A stretch of DNA of 64,000 nucleotides from Tachypleus tridentatus. Lineage: Eukaryota > Arthropoda > Merostomata > Xiphosura > Limulidae. The notes under the pieces were generated by a model. It ran no database searches. It was not told the DNA's origin and saw only the letters and a list, made by a program, of their open reading frames with translations. A program made the position numbers and the translations under genes. Location of the stretch: NCBI RefSeq assembly GCF_004210375.1, contig NC_134833.1, positions 144,886,127-144,950,126 on the forward strand. Reading direction: 5' to 3'. Below, in pieces: positions 1 to 11,769 of this stretch (its first letter is position 1; the number at the start of each line of letters is the position of its first letter).

Positions 1-460
1 TTGTACAGAGACGATACCTCTGGCAAGAGGGCAGTAGCACAAAGCAATTCAAAAATTTTATCTTTTTCGATAGCGGATTTTTATTGGTGTTAGAGGTGGC
101 ATGATGTAGGGCAAGTACTTTAAAGTGCTTAATAGAATGATCAGCTGTGTTAAAGTGCCAAGCTACTGGTTTATCTTGATGTTTAAGAAAGATGCTACGT
201 AAGAGTTTACGTGTATGTTCAGTGAGCATTTAGCTGGTCTCCTCTTTGTAGATTTGGTCACAGTTGTTACGAATAACACAATAAACTAAACATTTAGATC
301 TAGAGGTGAAATGGCTGTTCACAGAATACGTTGATTTAGGCCCTCTGACACACGTTCTACGATCAATATCAGGACAAGTGTTACATCTGCTCCTCTGACA
401 GCTGTATGCACCAACTTGAGTATCAGATGTTAATTGTATGCTGTTCAAAAGTTGACTATG
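1..460 (-). mobile_element. Decayed Penelope-like element, C-terminal GIY-YIG endonuclease fragment
   Basis: The minus-strand reading shows a cysteine-rich lead-in (YSCQRSRCNTCPDID) followed by an LVYCVIRNNCDQIYKEET segment, a stop codon, and then the same frame resumes with DKPVAWHFNTADHSIKHF. This order, a C-x-C knuckle, a 'vYc..C...Y.GET' core and a 'PVA.HFN...HS' block, is what the GIY-YIG endonuclease end of Penelope-like retroelements looks like. The in-frame stop near 226-228 and the Tyr/Gly changes in the GIY-YIG core indicate a dead copy. It runs off the left edge of the window. Confidence 0.65.
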
Positions 461-959
461 TAAGTCTTTAGTGTTTGTGTCTCATTTATAAGAAATTAGA
501 AATTTGTTACGAAACATCTGACCAGTTGTATTGTTCTGTCATGATGCAGAAGTTATCAAACAATATACGCGTTATTTGTATCTTGATGGGTGAAACAGAA
601 CTGTAAAGAAGTGTGTTGAAGACCACACTGTAAATTCTGAACATTATCTATAGTTTAATTATTTTAAAAATATCTTTAAATATATACAAGAGGTCCTATT
701 GGAATTTCAAATACTTAAAAATAACAACATTTGCTTTAGCTCTGTTGATATTAAATGTTTATCACTGTAATTACTTTTATAAAGAAAAATATAGATTATT
801 ATATTCTCACACTTAATTATTCTATGCAACCTGTTTCTAGAATAGAGATATTATGTGATTAATAAAATTAAAAATAAATTAGCTTTTTAATAATTAACTT
901 TAAATAACTTGATTTTAAAAACATTCAATAGACATTACATTTTCTCAGTCTAAAAATAA

Positions 960-2130
960 AATATAGAAAATACAAGGAAAACATATTATCGTACCCATCG
1001 GTAAAAACATTTGTAATTTTAGTTTTATCAAACAACATTTTTATGCACGACTTGTAACTAATGAAATAGATACAACACAAACATTTCAATTACAACATAG
1101 GTCTAAAGATGATACATATCAACACAACAATTTGTTGAAAGCTGTAAAAAATTATGTTAAAGCAAGTTAGTATTCAGAGTTATCGAATCTATATCCTTTC
1201 CGAAACTACATAAATCTCCTATTAAATTTCGTTTTATTTCCAGTTCAGTAAAAACTATACTCGAACAGCTTGCAGTTTTATTAAATAAATTACTGCATAA
1301 GTTATTTCTTAAATTACGACAAAACTCAAGTAGTAAACACGAGTTCTGTATAATTACAAGCAAAGAATTGATCTTAAATACATTAGGAAATTTAAATAAA
1401 AAACACTCAACAGTTCCAATACGAACTTATGATTTTACTACTTTATTTACAATGACAGCACTTGGTAATGACGATTAATTCGTTTGGTAGATCAATTTAT
1501 AGATATACTTATAGGAAATTAAACTGTTACTGCTAATAACTTCAAAAATATGTTCAGTTTTGGTACATGTATCAACTATATTCATTTTAATAAACATATT
1601 CATAAACGAACAGTAGGTATACCGACTGGTGCCGATTATTCAAGCAGTGTTGCTTATTTATATCTTTGTTATTATAAAAATAAATTGGTAAATTTATTAT
1701 TTTTGTAACTTATACATATATTGATGATTTAATTAAAATTAATAATATATTATATATAATTTTATCAGTAATATTTATCTTACAATTCTATAAGTCGAAA
1801 ACACCTCTGCATCAAATATCAAAATACATTATTTAGATATTAAAATACGTAATATTTTTATAATCTCAAAATTTGTGATAAAAGAAACGATTTTACATAT
1901 CTTTGGACATTCTTTATCACATAGTAATGTACTAAATAATACCATACAAAACATCATACATTCACAGCCACACAGATATTTTAGAGTTTGTAACAATGAA
2001 CAGTTCATAATATCCAACACTAACGTATTAATAAATAATCTGATAGTTAACGGATTTGATAAGATAAATTTAATTAAATAGTTTAAATTATTGTTATAAG
2101 TATACGAAATATGTACGTAAATTTCAATAT
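960..2130 (+). mobile_element. Decayed reverse transcriptase, Penelope-like type (tentative)
   Basis: No single long ORF survives, but consecutive plus-strand pieces read as one reverse transcriptase: RFISSSVKTILEQL and RTYDFTTLFT (about 1220-1450), GIPTGADYSSSVAYLYLCYY (about 1615-1675), and TYIDDLIKINN (about 1710-1745). The last is the YxDD catalytic motif, here YIDD. Downstream, a piece with SNVLNNTIQNIIHSQPHRYF (1930-1980) matches the post-YIDD part of the same protein type. Stops and frame changes interrupt it, so it is inactive. The 'GIPxG....YIDD..INN' pattern fits Penelope-like or closely related RTs. It points the opposite way from the endonuclease piece at 1-460, so the two are probably not one insertion. 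Confidence 0.65.
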
Positions 2131-3654
2131 ACTAGTATACACGAAATTATTATAAACATATTAAATTATATTTTTAATTTTTGTACGGGAAATTACTGGG
2201 ATTACCTATTTGGACTGTATCTTGTATGGGTGCTTAATGTGGATGTATGACTTTCCCTATATAAGACATGCTACTACGTAATTCCTGTAGGCCCTTAAGG
2301 TCTTGGCATTAGCATGGATGGATGGGTGGAGGATGGAAGCTATACTAACATTTTAGGTTAGGCTTAATATAGTAATGTCTTGACATTGTAGTGTTTATAT
2401 CCAAACATTATTGTGGCGACTGGAATGTCAGCTTCAAGGATAGTTTTACTATCTCACCCATTGTTGTATTGTATTCCAATTATTTCTTATTGGATTTTTT
2501 AAATTTTTTTTTTGACCAACCACCTTCTCACATCTGGCTGAACAGATCGAAAGATGTTAAAAATATGGAATATTGTTGGCAAGAGCTTCCACATGTGTTC
2601 TTTTATTTATGTTAATAATGTGAGACTTGCGAAACTGAGATTAAACTGGATAGACGGTGTACCCAACGTAATTAGTGTGTCACTTCCATCAGAAACCAGA
2701 ACACACTGCATAACTACCCACCTTATGGTGTGTGCCCAGGTGTGACATGATTGTGTTGTAGCTACGTTTTTGCTTTTTCATATATAATATTAGAATTAAT
2801 TATTTTTCATCTAAGGTTTGAATACAATGTATAAAATCCACACTGTTCTTCCTAATAATGTAATCTTCTTCTCTCTTTATTAATTAATTATATAACTATA
2901 TATATATATATTCACCTTTCTGAGAAGAATGCACCAATAACAATGGTTATTTTTTCTTTATACTTCGAAACTTTGAGTTAAATCAGTGAAATGTTGTGTT
3001 CCTTCTTTGTTTAATAGCGGAATGAGAATGTTATACCATTTTCTGATCTATAATTTGAACAAGGTACACGATACATGAGCATAGCACTATTTTGAAGGTT
3101 AATACAGTCGAATAAATCCGAAAACAAAAACGGTGAAATGTCCAGAGATAGCATACTTCTAAAACAATTCGACAAATTCACACTCTTAATCCATACTCAA
3201 GGTTTCCCTGATTTCAGCATATAATTGTACACCAAGTCAACAGATGGCGCTTAATGAATATGTACATTGAGCAAAAATATTCAGTAATTGCTTCAACAGC
3301 CACTTTATTAAAAATAAATTGGCAAACGATTACAGATTTATTTTTGTATTAACTAGTAAAGAAATTTAACGTTTATAGAATTTATCTTCAGATATATTTT
3401 ACACTAAAAACATTTTTAATCTCTGATAATCTTTTACAGTTACAAGGGAAGACTTTAAAACGAAATATGCTTAAGACTGTCGATCAGCTCTTACTGACAT
3501 TTGTACAGTAACAAGAGAAGACTTTAAAGTTATTGTGAATGTGTGGTAAAGCTCATACAAAATTTTCGAAGTGATGAGGGGAACTTTATCGTGTATGTTC
3601 CACTTTAATGTGGCTTCACACATAAACACACGGAGTTGGCCTAACTTAACATAA
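2131..3654. other. AT-rich non-coding stretch
   Basis: I see no convincing exon. There is a short (TA)n tract near 2896-2912. Short open frames at 2391-2745 have no recognisable protein features. Confidence 0.5.
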
Positions 3655-3666
3655 CCCTCAGAACGA

Positions 3667-3930
3667 TTGTTTTTGTTTGTTTTTGAATTTCGCACAAAGC
3701 TACTCGAGAGCTATCTGCGCTAGCCGTCCCTAATTTAGCAGTGTAAGACTAGAGGGAAGGCAGCTAGTAATCACCACCCACCGCCAACTCTTGGGCTACT
3801 ATTTTACCAACGAATAGTGGGATTGACCGTAACTTATAACGCCCCCACGGCTGAAAGGGCGAGCATGTTTGGCGCGACGGGGATGCCAACCCGCGACCCT
3901 CAGATTACGACTCGCACGCTTTAACATGCT
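3667..3930 (-). mobile_element. tRNA-derived SINE (family A) with target-site duplication
   Basis: Family A consensus in this window: a tRNA-like head with B-box GGTTCGAATCC, a core with GGTGGTGATGACTAGCTGCC, and a 3' tail AATTCAAAACAAACAAAC. This copy is reversed (tail at the left) and lacks the first bases of the head. A 12-bp duplication CCCTCAGAACGA flanks it at 3655-3666 and 3931-3942, so both insertion edges are known. This indicates LINE-type mobilisation. Confidence 0.9.
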
Positions 3931-3942
3931 CCCTCAGAACGA

Positions 3943-4875
3943 AGAACAAGTAATAAGAGTGGATGGAATTTTATTCGTATAAATACATTTTATATAAGTT
4001 TGTGTGTTTGCCTAAAGAATAAAAGATAGTTAACGTTTCTGTTGGAGGATGAGCAACGACTGAAGATGAATTTTAAAACACTTGCACACTTTTTTTACTT
4101 CTTGGAAGATGGTAATATTTTTAAAACTCTCATGAGTTGATCCAGAGCCGATAAGGTAAAGAAAAATGAGAGATGTTACGTTTAATATTATGGGCCTAAT
4201 CGATTATTCATAATAAAGAAACTTTAAGGTTCAGAAAATAAACTTCTAAATATTTCATTCCACAACGTCATTAACTTGTTTCTTGAGATTTGTTCATCAT
4301 TTACAAGAAAGGCTGAAAACTGATGACGTGAAACAATGTCTATGAAAGAACAGAACTTGAGTCACTGAGATACTAGAGGAAAATATTTCAACACGTAAAT
4401 TTGTTAACGCGCAAAAAATTAATGCTTAGGATGATAAAGTTGTTTTTATTAATATTATAATCATTGTGTTGATTAGATCATTTTCAACGTATGTTGTGAG
4501 TTGAAATTTAAATAATCTTTGTTTGAAATCTGTCGTTTAGGATAAGTTGGAATTCTTGAAGTTGTAAGGTTGAAGATTAGATGGCTATTTGTGTTCGTTT
4601 TATGGTGGCATTCGATGTTTAGCGGATAAACATTACCAAGTTCAATGTATTGCGCTGCTAAACATATATATGTATATATATAATTAGAGAGTAACCATGC
4701 TTTAATGTTTTGCATTTCGTATAATGCAGTGTCAGTAATCGATGTTAATATGACAGAAAAAAAAAAGACACGCATTAAATCGTAACACAGAATAAAAGTT
4801 TCTGATGTTAAGAAGACTTATAAACAAAGCGACTGAGAGCCCACTAATGGCAAAATGAAGTACAAATTTTCTTAC
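3943..4875. other. Non-coding flank/intron downstream of NCX exon
   Basis: On the minus strand this lies 3' of the exon at 4876-5034, so it is the start of the next NCX intron. The exon that should follow (beginning DTFASK) is not here or anywhere in 1-4875. Confidence 0.6.
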
Positions 4876-5034
4876 CTGGAACGCTCGTACCCAAAGCAAC
4901 GAAAACAATAGCAGTCACAGAGTCCTTAATACCGAGAGTACATCCGAAGTGCGAAGCCAGGTCACCGATGATGGCGGTAAGAAAGCCGATCACAATAATT
5001 GAAAAAACGAAGCAAAGCCAGCCATCCACGTAGT
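4876..5034 (-). CDS. NCX: Na+/Ca2+ exchanger exon: membrane segment and first half of alpha-2 repeat
   Basis: This exon encodes part of a plasma-membrane Na+/Ca2+ exchanger (SLC8 family; Calx in Drosophila), which exports Ca2+ against Na+ entry. It reads DYVDGWLCFVF, then FLTAIIGDLASHFGCTLGIK, then DSVTAIVFVALGTSVP. These correspond to the transmembrane segment after the cytosolic loop and the ALGTS(V)P portion of the alpha-2 repeat, which forms the ion-binding site. The acceptor is ctgacag and the donor is CCAG|gtaag. It starts with two bases completing Asp (phase 1 intron) and ends with one base (phase 1). The upstream exon at 7686-7808 joins in phase. The next residues should be DTFASK. 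An exon that begins so lies at 62436-62812, out of transcription order. The first upstream intron holds a large minisatellite. Confidence 0.95.
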
Positions 5035-5294
5035 CTGTCAGAACATACACAATATTTTAAAAATAAGGATTTAGTGTTATAATGTTTACAAAATTAGAAA
5101 GTTTAAATTAATAATGCTGCAGAAACCTGTGTAATCTAAATACAGTATTTAAACCATGTCTATTTATCTATTTATATTCGGTGATTAGTTAGTTTTATAT
5201 TATCTTATATTGTGCAAAAATACATATCTTATGTTAGCCTGTTCTTCCAATTTATTCCTGAAAGTGCAAATAGTATTAGATAAATATTAAATTC

Positions 5295-6846
5295 TTATTT
5301 TATCTGTATAAATATAATACTACTGTCTATTGTGTGTCCATGTAATTACTTATCTATATAAATATAATACTACTGTCCGTTGGGTGTTCATGTAATTACT
5401 TATCTATATAAATATAATACTACTGTCTGTTGTGTGTCCATGTAATTACTTATCTATATATATATAATACTACTGTCTGTTGTGTGTCCATGTAATTACT
5501 TATCTATATAAATATAATACTACTGTCTATTGTGTGTCCATGTAATTACTTATCTATATAAATATAATACTACTGTCCGTTGGGTGTCCATGTAATTACT
5601 TATCTATATAAATATAATACTACTGTCTGTTGTGTGTCCATGTAATTACTTATCTATATAAATATAATACTACTGTCTGTTGTGTGTCCATGTAATTACT
5701 TATCTATATAAATATAATACTACTGTCTGTTGTGTGTCCATGTAATTACTTATCTATATAAATATAATACTACTGTCTGTTGTGTGTCCATGTAATTACT
5801 TATCTATATAAATATAATACTGCTGTCTATTGTGTGTCCATGTAATTACTTATCTATATAAATATAATACTACTGTCTGTTGTATGTCCATGTAATTACT
5901 TATCTATATAAATATAATACTACTGTCCGTTGGATTGTTCATGTAATTACTTATCTATATAAATATAATACTACTGTCTGTTGTGTGTCCATGTAATTAC
6001 TTATCTATATAAATATAATACTACTGTCTGTTGTGTGTCCATGTAATTACTTATCTATATAAATATAATTGTACTGTCTGTTGTGTGTCCATGTAATTAC
6101 TTATCTATATAAATATAATACTACTGTCTGTTGTGTGTCCATGTAATTACTTATCTATATAAATATAATACTACTGTCTGTTGTGTGTCCATGTAATTAC
6201 TTATCTATATAAATATAATACTACTGTCTGTTGTGTGTCCATGTAATTACTTATCTATATAAATATAATACTACTGTCCGTTGGGTGTTCATGTAATTAC
6301 TTATCTATATAAATATAATACTACTGTCTGTTGTGTGTCCATGTAATTACTTATCTATATAAATATAATACTACTGTCTGTTGTGTGTCCATGTAATTAC
6401 TTATCTATATAAATATAATTGTACTGTCTGTTGTGTGTCCATGTAATTACTCATCTATATAAATATAATACTACTGTCTGTTGTGTGTCCATGTAATTAC
6501 TTATCTATATAAATATAATACTACTGTCTGTTGTGTGTCCATGTAATTACTTATCTATATAAATATAATACTACTGTCTGTTGTGTGTTCATGTAATTAC
6601 TTATCTGTATAAATATAATACTACTGACTGTTGTGTGTCCATGTAATTACTTACCTATATAAATATAATACTACTGTATGTTGTGTGTCAATGTAATTAC
6701 TTATCTATATAAATATAATACTACTGTCTGTTGTGTGTCCATGTAATTACTTATCTGTATAAATATAATACAACTGTCTGTTGTGTGTCCATGTAATTAC
6801 TTATCTATATAAATATAATTGTACTGTCTGTTGTTTGTCCATGTAA
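5295..6846. repeat. 50-bp minisatellite, about 31 copies, in NCX intron
   Basis: The period is exactly 50 bp over most of the array (for example TGTAATTACT recurs at 5341, 5391, 5441). The unit contains CTGTCTGTTGTGTGTCCATG and TATCTATATAAATATAATAC. Copies differ by single bases, with a recurrent CCGTTGGGTGTTC variant and a TTGTACTG variant spaced through the array. This suggests higher-order duplication. It fills more than half of the intron between the exons at 4876 and 7686. Confidence 0.97.
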
Positions 6847-6849
6847 ATA

Positions 6850-7190
6850 TTTGCAGGGTGTGGATGGATTTTCTCCAAAGTCGGTACGGAGGCTCATTAG
6901 GTTCGTGCTTAGGTACATGTAAATTTTACGTTTTGCATTTTGCAGTTTTTATTGGCGTTAATTCGTTACTACTTAACCCGCTCTAGGTGGATCTTTACCA
7001 AGTATAGTTTGGAGATTCATTGGGTTAATGGGAAAATACATACAAATTTACAGTTTTGCAGTTGATGGATCTTCACCAGATTTGGCATGGATATTTGTTG
7101 GTTCCATGTGGAGATACATGCAAATTCGCGGTTTCACATTTTGTGTCTTGCAGTTTTTATGGGCGTTCTTTACAATTACCCATAAGAAAA
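6850..7190. repeat. Degenerate repeat modules adjoining the minisatellite
   Basis: Three diverged copies of a module 'gGATGGATcTTcaCCa...GGagATTCATtGG...cAAATTtaCggTTTtgCA' start near 6860, 6985 and 7063. GCAGTTTTTATTGGCG at 6943 and GCAGTTTTTATGGGCG at 7152 mark two module ends. It probably belonged to the same mobile element as the 50-bp array, but I cannot name it. Confidence 0.6.
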
Positions 7191-7685
7191 GCAGCTTCAT
7201 TAATCATGAATTTATATAACGTGTATCCAGGAGATAGGTTATCCAGCAAGAGACGTGCGTGCTTTAATAAGAAATGACAACGAATTACATGGATAAATGG
7301 TTTTCTTAAGGAGGATAGGCTAAAATTTCTTAACTTATTTTCTCTTGAGAAACGAAAATAACGAAGGCAAGAAGTAATTTTTGTAATGTTTAAATTTTTT
7401 TAAAAATTTCCTCGTATTGTATTCTAAAAATAAGAGGACAAGACTTTAAGATTTGGAAGAACAAAGACAAGTTAAAACTTTTATTTTTCCAACATTCTGG
7501 TTGACTTAATGGCATTGGCAGTAATGGAGGTTGAAACTTTATAAGAGTTTAAACGGAAGAGGCGATTGAAAAACTCCTGAAAATATAATATAGATGTTCA
7601 GGAACATCCGTGAAGGACCACGTCACCCGTAAGTTCATTTATATTAAATTCTTTCATCATTATTGATTCTCCCACGGATACATAC
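7191..7685. other. NCX intron, unique sequence
   Basis: Intron sequence just downstream (minus sense) of the exon at 7686-7808. I see nothing else in it. Confidence 0.6.
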
Positions 7686-7808
7686 CTGTCGGTGGAACAA
7701 AGGCAAAAATAATTTTCCAGAAAAGTGTAAAGAAATGCATAATATAATTGGAACAAGTCGGCATTTTTTCTTCGTCACCGTTGCCTTCATCTTCATCTTC
7801 ACCATCAC
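7686..7808 (-). CDS. NCX: Na+/Ca2+ exchanger exon: acidic end of cytosolic loop and membrane re-entry
   Basis: It reads GDGEDEDEGNGDEEKMPTCS and then NYIMHFFTLFWKIIFAFVPP. In NCX proteins the large regulatory loop ends in an acidic stretch followed by a 'lPtC..Y.mHF.t.fWK..FAfvPPT' segment that leads into the C-terminal transmembrane half. Both parts are here in that order. Acceptor: tggtccag. Donor: CGACAG|gtatg. The exon has 123 bases, taking two bases from a split Gly codon and leaving one base of a split Asp codon. It is therefore phase-compatible with the exons at 12297-12396 (upstream) and 4876-5034 (downstream). Trp, Lys and Pro-Pro positions typical of the family are kept and no disabling change is visible. 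Confidence 0.95.
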
Positions 7809-7944
7809 CTGGACCAAAAAAAAAGTAATTTAAAAACATATTTCAACATTGAGAATTCTGTATTTTCTCCAATAATCAGCTTCTGATATGGTAACATGGT
7901 CACAGAATGTTGCTCGGTAACTTTAAATGTTGCGATTTTTTACT

Positions 7945-8064
7945 TGTTTCTTTGTTTTTGAATTTCGTGCAAAACTACAAGGTGACTATCCGTGATAGCC
8001 ATCCCTAATTTAGCAGCGTAAGACTAGAGGGAAGGGAGCTAGGCATCACCACTCATTGCCAACT
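7945..8064 (-). mobile_element. SINE family A, 3'-half fragment
   Basis: Tail and core only (TTTTTGAATTTCGTGCAAAA, then CCTAATTTAGCAGCGTAAGA). It is truncated in the core at about 8064. Confidence 0.8.
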
Positions 8065-8164
8065 TAAGACTCTGATAAGAACGTAGACATTCTGTTATAA
8101 TAAATAAATCTGAAGATTTTAAACAGTTGTTTAACTTACAATTTTACGCAAAATCTATACAAAT

Positions 8165-8243
8165 AGGATTTGGCCAGGTGGTTAGGGCGGTTGACTTGCA
8201 TTCTAGGTTGGTAGTGGGTGGTGATAACTGGCTACCTTATTTA
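8165..8243 (+). mobile_element. Rearranged SINE remnant
   Basis: A head-like GGCCAGGTGGTTAGGGCGGT runs directly into a core-like GTGGGTGGTGATAACTGGCT. The centre of the element is deleted. Confidence 0.45.
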
Positions 8244-8696
8244 TTGTTATCTTATTTATTATCCATACTACCACAAGATAACGCTTTCGCTATACTGTGT
8301 ATATATGAAATTTAATTGGAAGAACAACGAGGCTTATAGTTAATGAGTCGAGAAGGTATTTGTAAGTATCCTACGTAGCTCTATAAGTTGTATACACGTT
8401 TGTGTATTTAAGTTTATTATTGTCAATGTTTTGAATTTTGAAACAAATCTTTGTTCGTGTTCGTGAGTCTAAGCTTTTAAATAAATGTTTGATTTAGTAT
8501 TGTTCTTACTTACATCCATCAATTAAGAACTAGTACAAACACCTGACGTGGGAAGGATTATAGGAGAAATGATGTTTTTATCTATATTTTTCGTAAATCA
8601 CAAGGTGTTGGTTACAATCATAAAAACTTATTCACATACTTAAATATAGCCCCTATAATTGTAGTCAAAAGTTAAATAATTATACAAATAAATTAG

Positions 8697-9010
8697 GCCT
8701 GGCGCGTAAGGCATGCGACTCGTAATCTGAGGGTCGCGGGTTCGCGCCCGCGTCGCGCCAAACATGCTCGCCTTCCCAGCCGTGGGGGCGTTATAATGTG
8801 ACGATCAATCCCATTATCCGTTGGTACAAAAGTAGCCCAAGAGTTGGCGGTGGGTGGTGATGACTAGCTGCCTTCCCTCTAGTCTTACACTACTAAATTA
8901 GGGACGGCTCGGTGCAGTGGGCTAACAAACCTACTCACTTAAATACCTGTTGAACAATCCGCAAGCGATTGCGGCCCTATGTTCCTTGATGGAATCTAAT
9001 GGTGATAACT
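8697..9010 (+). mobile_element. SINE family A with an unusual 3' module
   Basis: The head, B-box region and core are family A up to TTAGGGACGGCTCGG (about 8913). The normal tail is replaced by about 95 bp containing CAATCCGCAAGCGATTGCGG and TTCCTTGATGGAATCTAATG, ending in an ACTAATAACTAACTAAT tract. A short-tandem 3' end of this kind suggests mobilisation by a different LINE partner (inference). Confidence 0.75.
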
Positions 9011-9193
9011 AATAACTAACTAATAAATAAATTAGTTTTAAATAAAAAGTAATTGCAGTTATACATCACTGTTTTTATAAGAACGATTAAGAATATTAGA
9101 TTTTCTTTCTAATATCATTCGGCTACGATTCTTATACCATGTACATTTTATAATTTTAATTATATATATATAAATTCTTTTTTTAGTTCTTAA

Positions 9194-9465
9194 ATGCATG
9201 GCTAGGTGGTTAAGACACTCGACTCGTAATCTGAGGGGCGCGAGTTCAGGTCCCTATCAAACCAAGCATGCTCGCCCTTTCAGCCGTGAAGGTATTATAA
9301 TATGACGCTTAATGCCCCTATATGTTGGTAAAAGAGTAGCCCAATAGTTGGCGGGGGGTGGTGATGACTAGCTGCCTTTCCTCTAGTCTTACACTACTAA
9401 ATTAGGGACGGATAGCGTATAGAGAGCTCGTGCAGCTCTGCTCGAAATTCAAAACAAATAGACAA
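9194..9465 (+). mobile_element. SINE family A, diverged full-length copy
   Basis: From GCTAGGTGGTTAAGACACTC through the core GTGATGACTAGCTGCC to the tail AATTCAAAACAAATAG. It is more diverged than most copies in the window. Confidence 0.85.
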
Positions 9466-10140
9466 AAAACAATTCTTAAATTGTGCATTGGATTCATCAC
9501 TTCTACACATTAAATATTTTTATCTAGATTAATCAATTTTTTACATCAAACAGTTTATTGGATTCACTACTTGTACATTTAAATCTCTTTTATAGATTTT
9601 TCAATCATATATATTAAGTCTCTGTTTTAATCTTAAAATACGTATACCATGTATTTTTTGTATTCTTTACTTATGTATGCTAAATTTATTTTAGATTCTT
9701 TGCTTGTACATATTAAACCCTTTTTAATTACTAATTCTATATATTAAACATTTTTTGATCCTTAAAATAAATTAGCTATTCTTTTGGATTTATTATATAT
9801 TAGTTCTTCTTGGGTTCTTAAATTTAACATACTAAATCTTTTGTTGGATTTTTCACTTGTACGTATGATACCTTTGTTTGGGTTTCTTAACTATATACAT
9901 TAAGTCTTCCTGGGAATAATATAATGTACATATTAGTCTTTTGGGTTCTTCACTTCCAGTTATTTAGACCTTTTTTTAAGGTTAGTTCATTGTATGTACA
10001 AGTATTTTTCTTCTTAAAGTGCATATTTAAATCTTTTTCGGATTTGTAAATTGTATGCTAATTATTTTGGGGCTCTTAAATTGTATATACATTAAGTCTT
10101 TTTTGGATTCTTAAATTATTCATATCAAATCGTATTTAGA
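9466..10140. repeat. Old degenerate tandem array, unit about 50-60 bp
   Basis: Phrases of the form 'TTtTTGGaTTCTTaAaTTGTAcaTATTAAaTCTTT' recur a dozen or so times with heavy divergence. I could not fix an exact period by eye. Confidence 0.6.
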
Positions 10141-11487
10141 AATTTAAATTAAATGATCTCCCAGCGGTAAAGCGATAACGTTTCACAGTTTATAAAAACT
10201 GGATTTCAATATTTTTCATTCGCACACCACAAACAGTTTATTATTAGGTTTTTATTTAACTAAAACAAACAAAACTAAATTGTATTAAGCCTATTTTGCT
10301 ATTCCTATATTTTACTTATTAATCAGAACTTCTGTCGAGAATTTAATAAACCACAGAAGAAAATTTATAATAATAATGATTAATGATGTTAGAAAAAATC
10401 TAGGAGAGAAATTTCGTTTGACATATAAAAAAAATGATATGTTCACTGTCGTTTTTTGATAAGGAAGTGCTTAATGAGGCAATGTTACCGCGAAAAGAAA
10501 TAAACAGCCACGAACACCAGCATTGTGAAGAAAACAAGAAACGCAAGACACAACGACAATGAACCATTTTAGTGAAAAAACAACATCTGTGTTGATTTAT
10601 ATCAACTGATTCCCAAAACCACACCAGCCTCTATTGTTTTTGCTATCACCGTAAGATGGGAAAAATTCTGAAATTATAAACAGAAGTCAATTATGAAATT
10701 TTTATATATTTTTATCATCTTGTTAATTATCATGATGTGAATATTCTCCATGGTTATGGAGAAAAAAAACATCTTTGCTCATAAATTATTTATAGACAAT
10801 ATTATAACATATTTATGTAGTTTTATGCGCTTTGTTTTACATTAACATTTCAAATCAGAGAAATCCTGTATGAGCAAAATCAGTGATTTATTTTTTTACT
10901 GTTTCAGCTGTAATAAAGGTTAGCACGTGATGTCTTCAACAGCTGAAATGTGACTGTGATGTGTATGCTTTTTATAAGCCGGCGGGAAATTATTACAATT
11001 ACACTTGTCATAAGGCCTAAGTGTTAGGCCTAGGATATATTTTAACCAATTTTATTCTCTAGCTAGTTCCTTATGGATTTTCAAGAGTTAAAAGAGTCTA
11101 AAAAGATGGTATTCCAACCACACCATATACGCTATAGCTACAGAAATATGTCTGTGATAGTTCGCATTTACAACAATGAAAACATGTCGATAATATTCGG
11201 GCGTGTCTTGTTGGTTAAGGTTTTGTGAACGTATCTGTGAATTATTGGGTATATCTTAGTGTTTAATGCTTAATTCGTTAGATAAAATGAAATTTGATGA
11301 TACTTCTAATTAATAGAACAGGCTTGCTAATCATTAGGCCACATCCAGCACCGTAAACATTGCTGTTTGTCCATTTGTACGTTGTTTGTCTAATATTTTT
11401 AGTGAGACTTCTTGCATATAATGTTTCATAAAATGGCTCCAGCAAACATAAAACGTACGCAATGAGCAAGAACGCATGTCATGAGAA
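10141..11487. other. NCX intron, mostly unique
   Basis: No exon-like reading found. It contains one copy of a dispersed repeat near 10960-11070 (entered separately). Confidence 0.5.
10960..11070 (+). repeat. Dispersed repeat, copy 1
   Basis: Shares an ordered series of blocks with 12170-12285: GTGTATGCtTTTTATAA, TATTACAATTACAC, CATAAGGCCTAAGT, TTAGGCCTAG and TTTATTCT. The copies are about 75% alike by eye and in direct orientation. Confidence 0.6.
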
Positions 11488-11498
11488 AGTTTAACAAG

Positions 11499-11769
11499 AA
11501 TGTTTTTGAATTTCGCGCAAAGCTACTCGAGGGCTATCTGCGCTAGCCGTCCCTAATTTAGCAGTGTAAGACGAGAGAGAAGGAAGCTAGTCATCACCAC
11601 CCACCACCAACTCTTGGGCTACTCTTTTACCAACGAATAGTGAGATTGACCGTAACATTATAACGCCCCCACGGCTGGGAAAGCGAGCATGTTTGGTGCG
11701 ACAGGGATTCGAACCCGCGACCCTAGAATTACGAGTCGAACGCCTTAACACGCTTGGCCATGCCGGGTC
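11499..11769 (-). mobile_element. SINE family A, full length, 11-bp target duplication
   Basis: Complete from tail (TTTTTGAATTTCGCGC) to head (TTGGCCATGCCGGGTC). AGTTTAACAAG flanks it at 11488-11498 and 11770-11780. Confidence 0.93.

Noticed and set aside
4473-4775. 100-codon minus-strand ORF next to the NCX exon
   Set aside because: It is not the NCX continuation, which must begin DTFASK, and has no other recognisable feature.
5295-6846. CRISPR-like array
   Set aside because: Units are contiguous with no variable spacers, in an intron of an animal gene.
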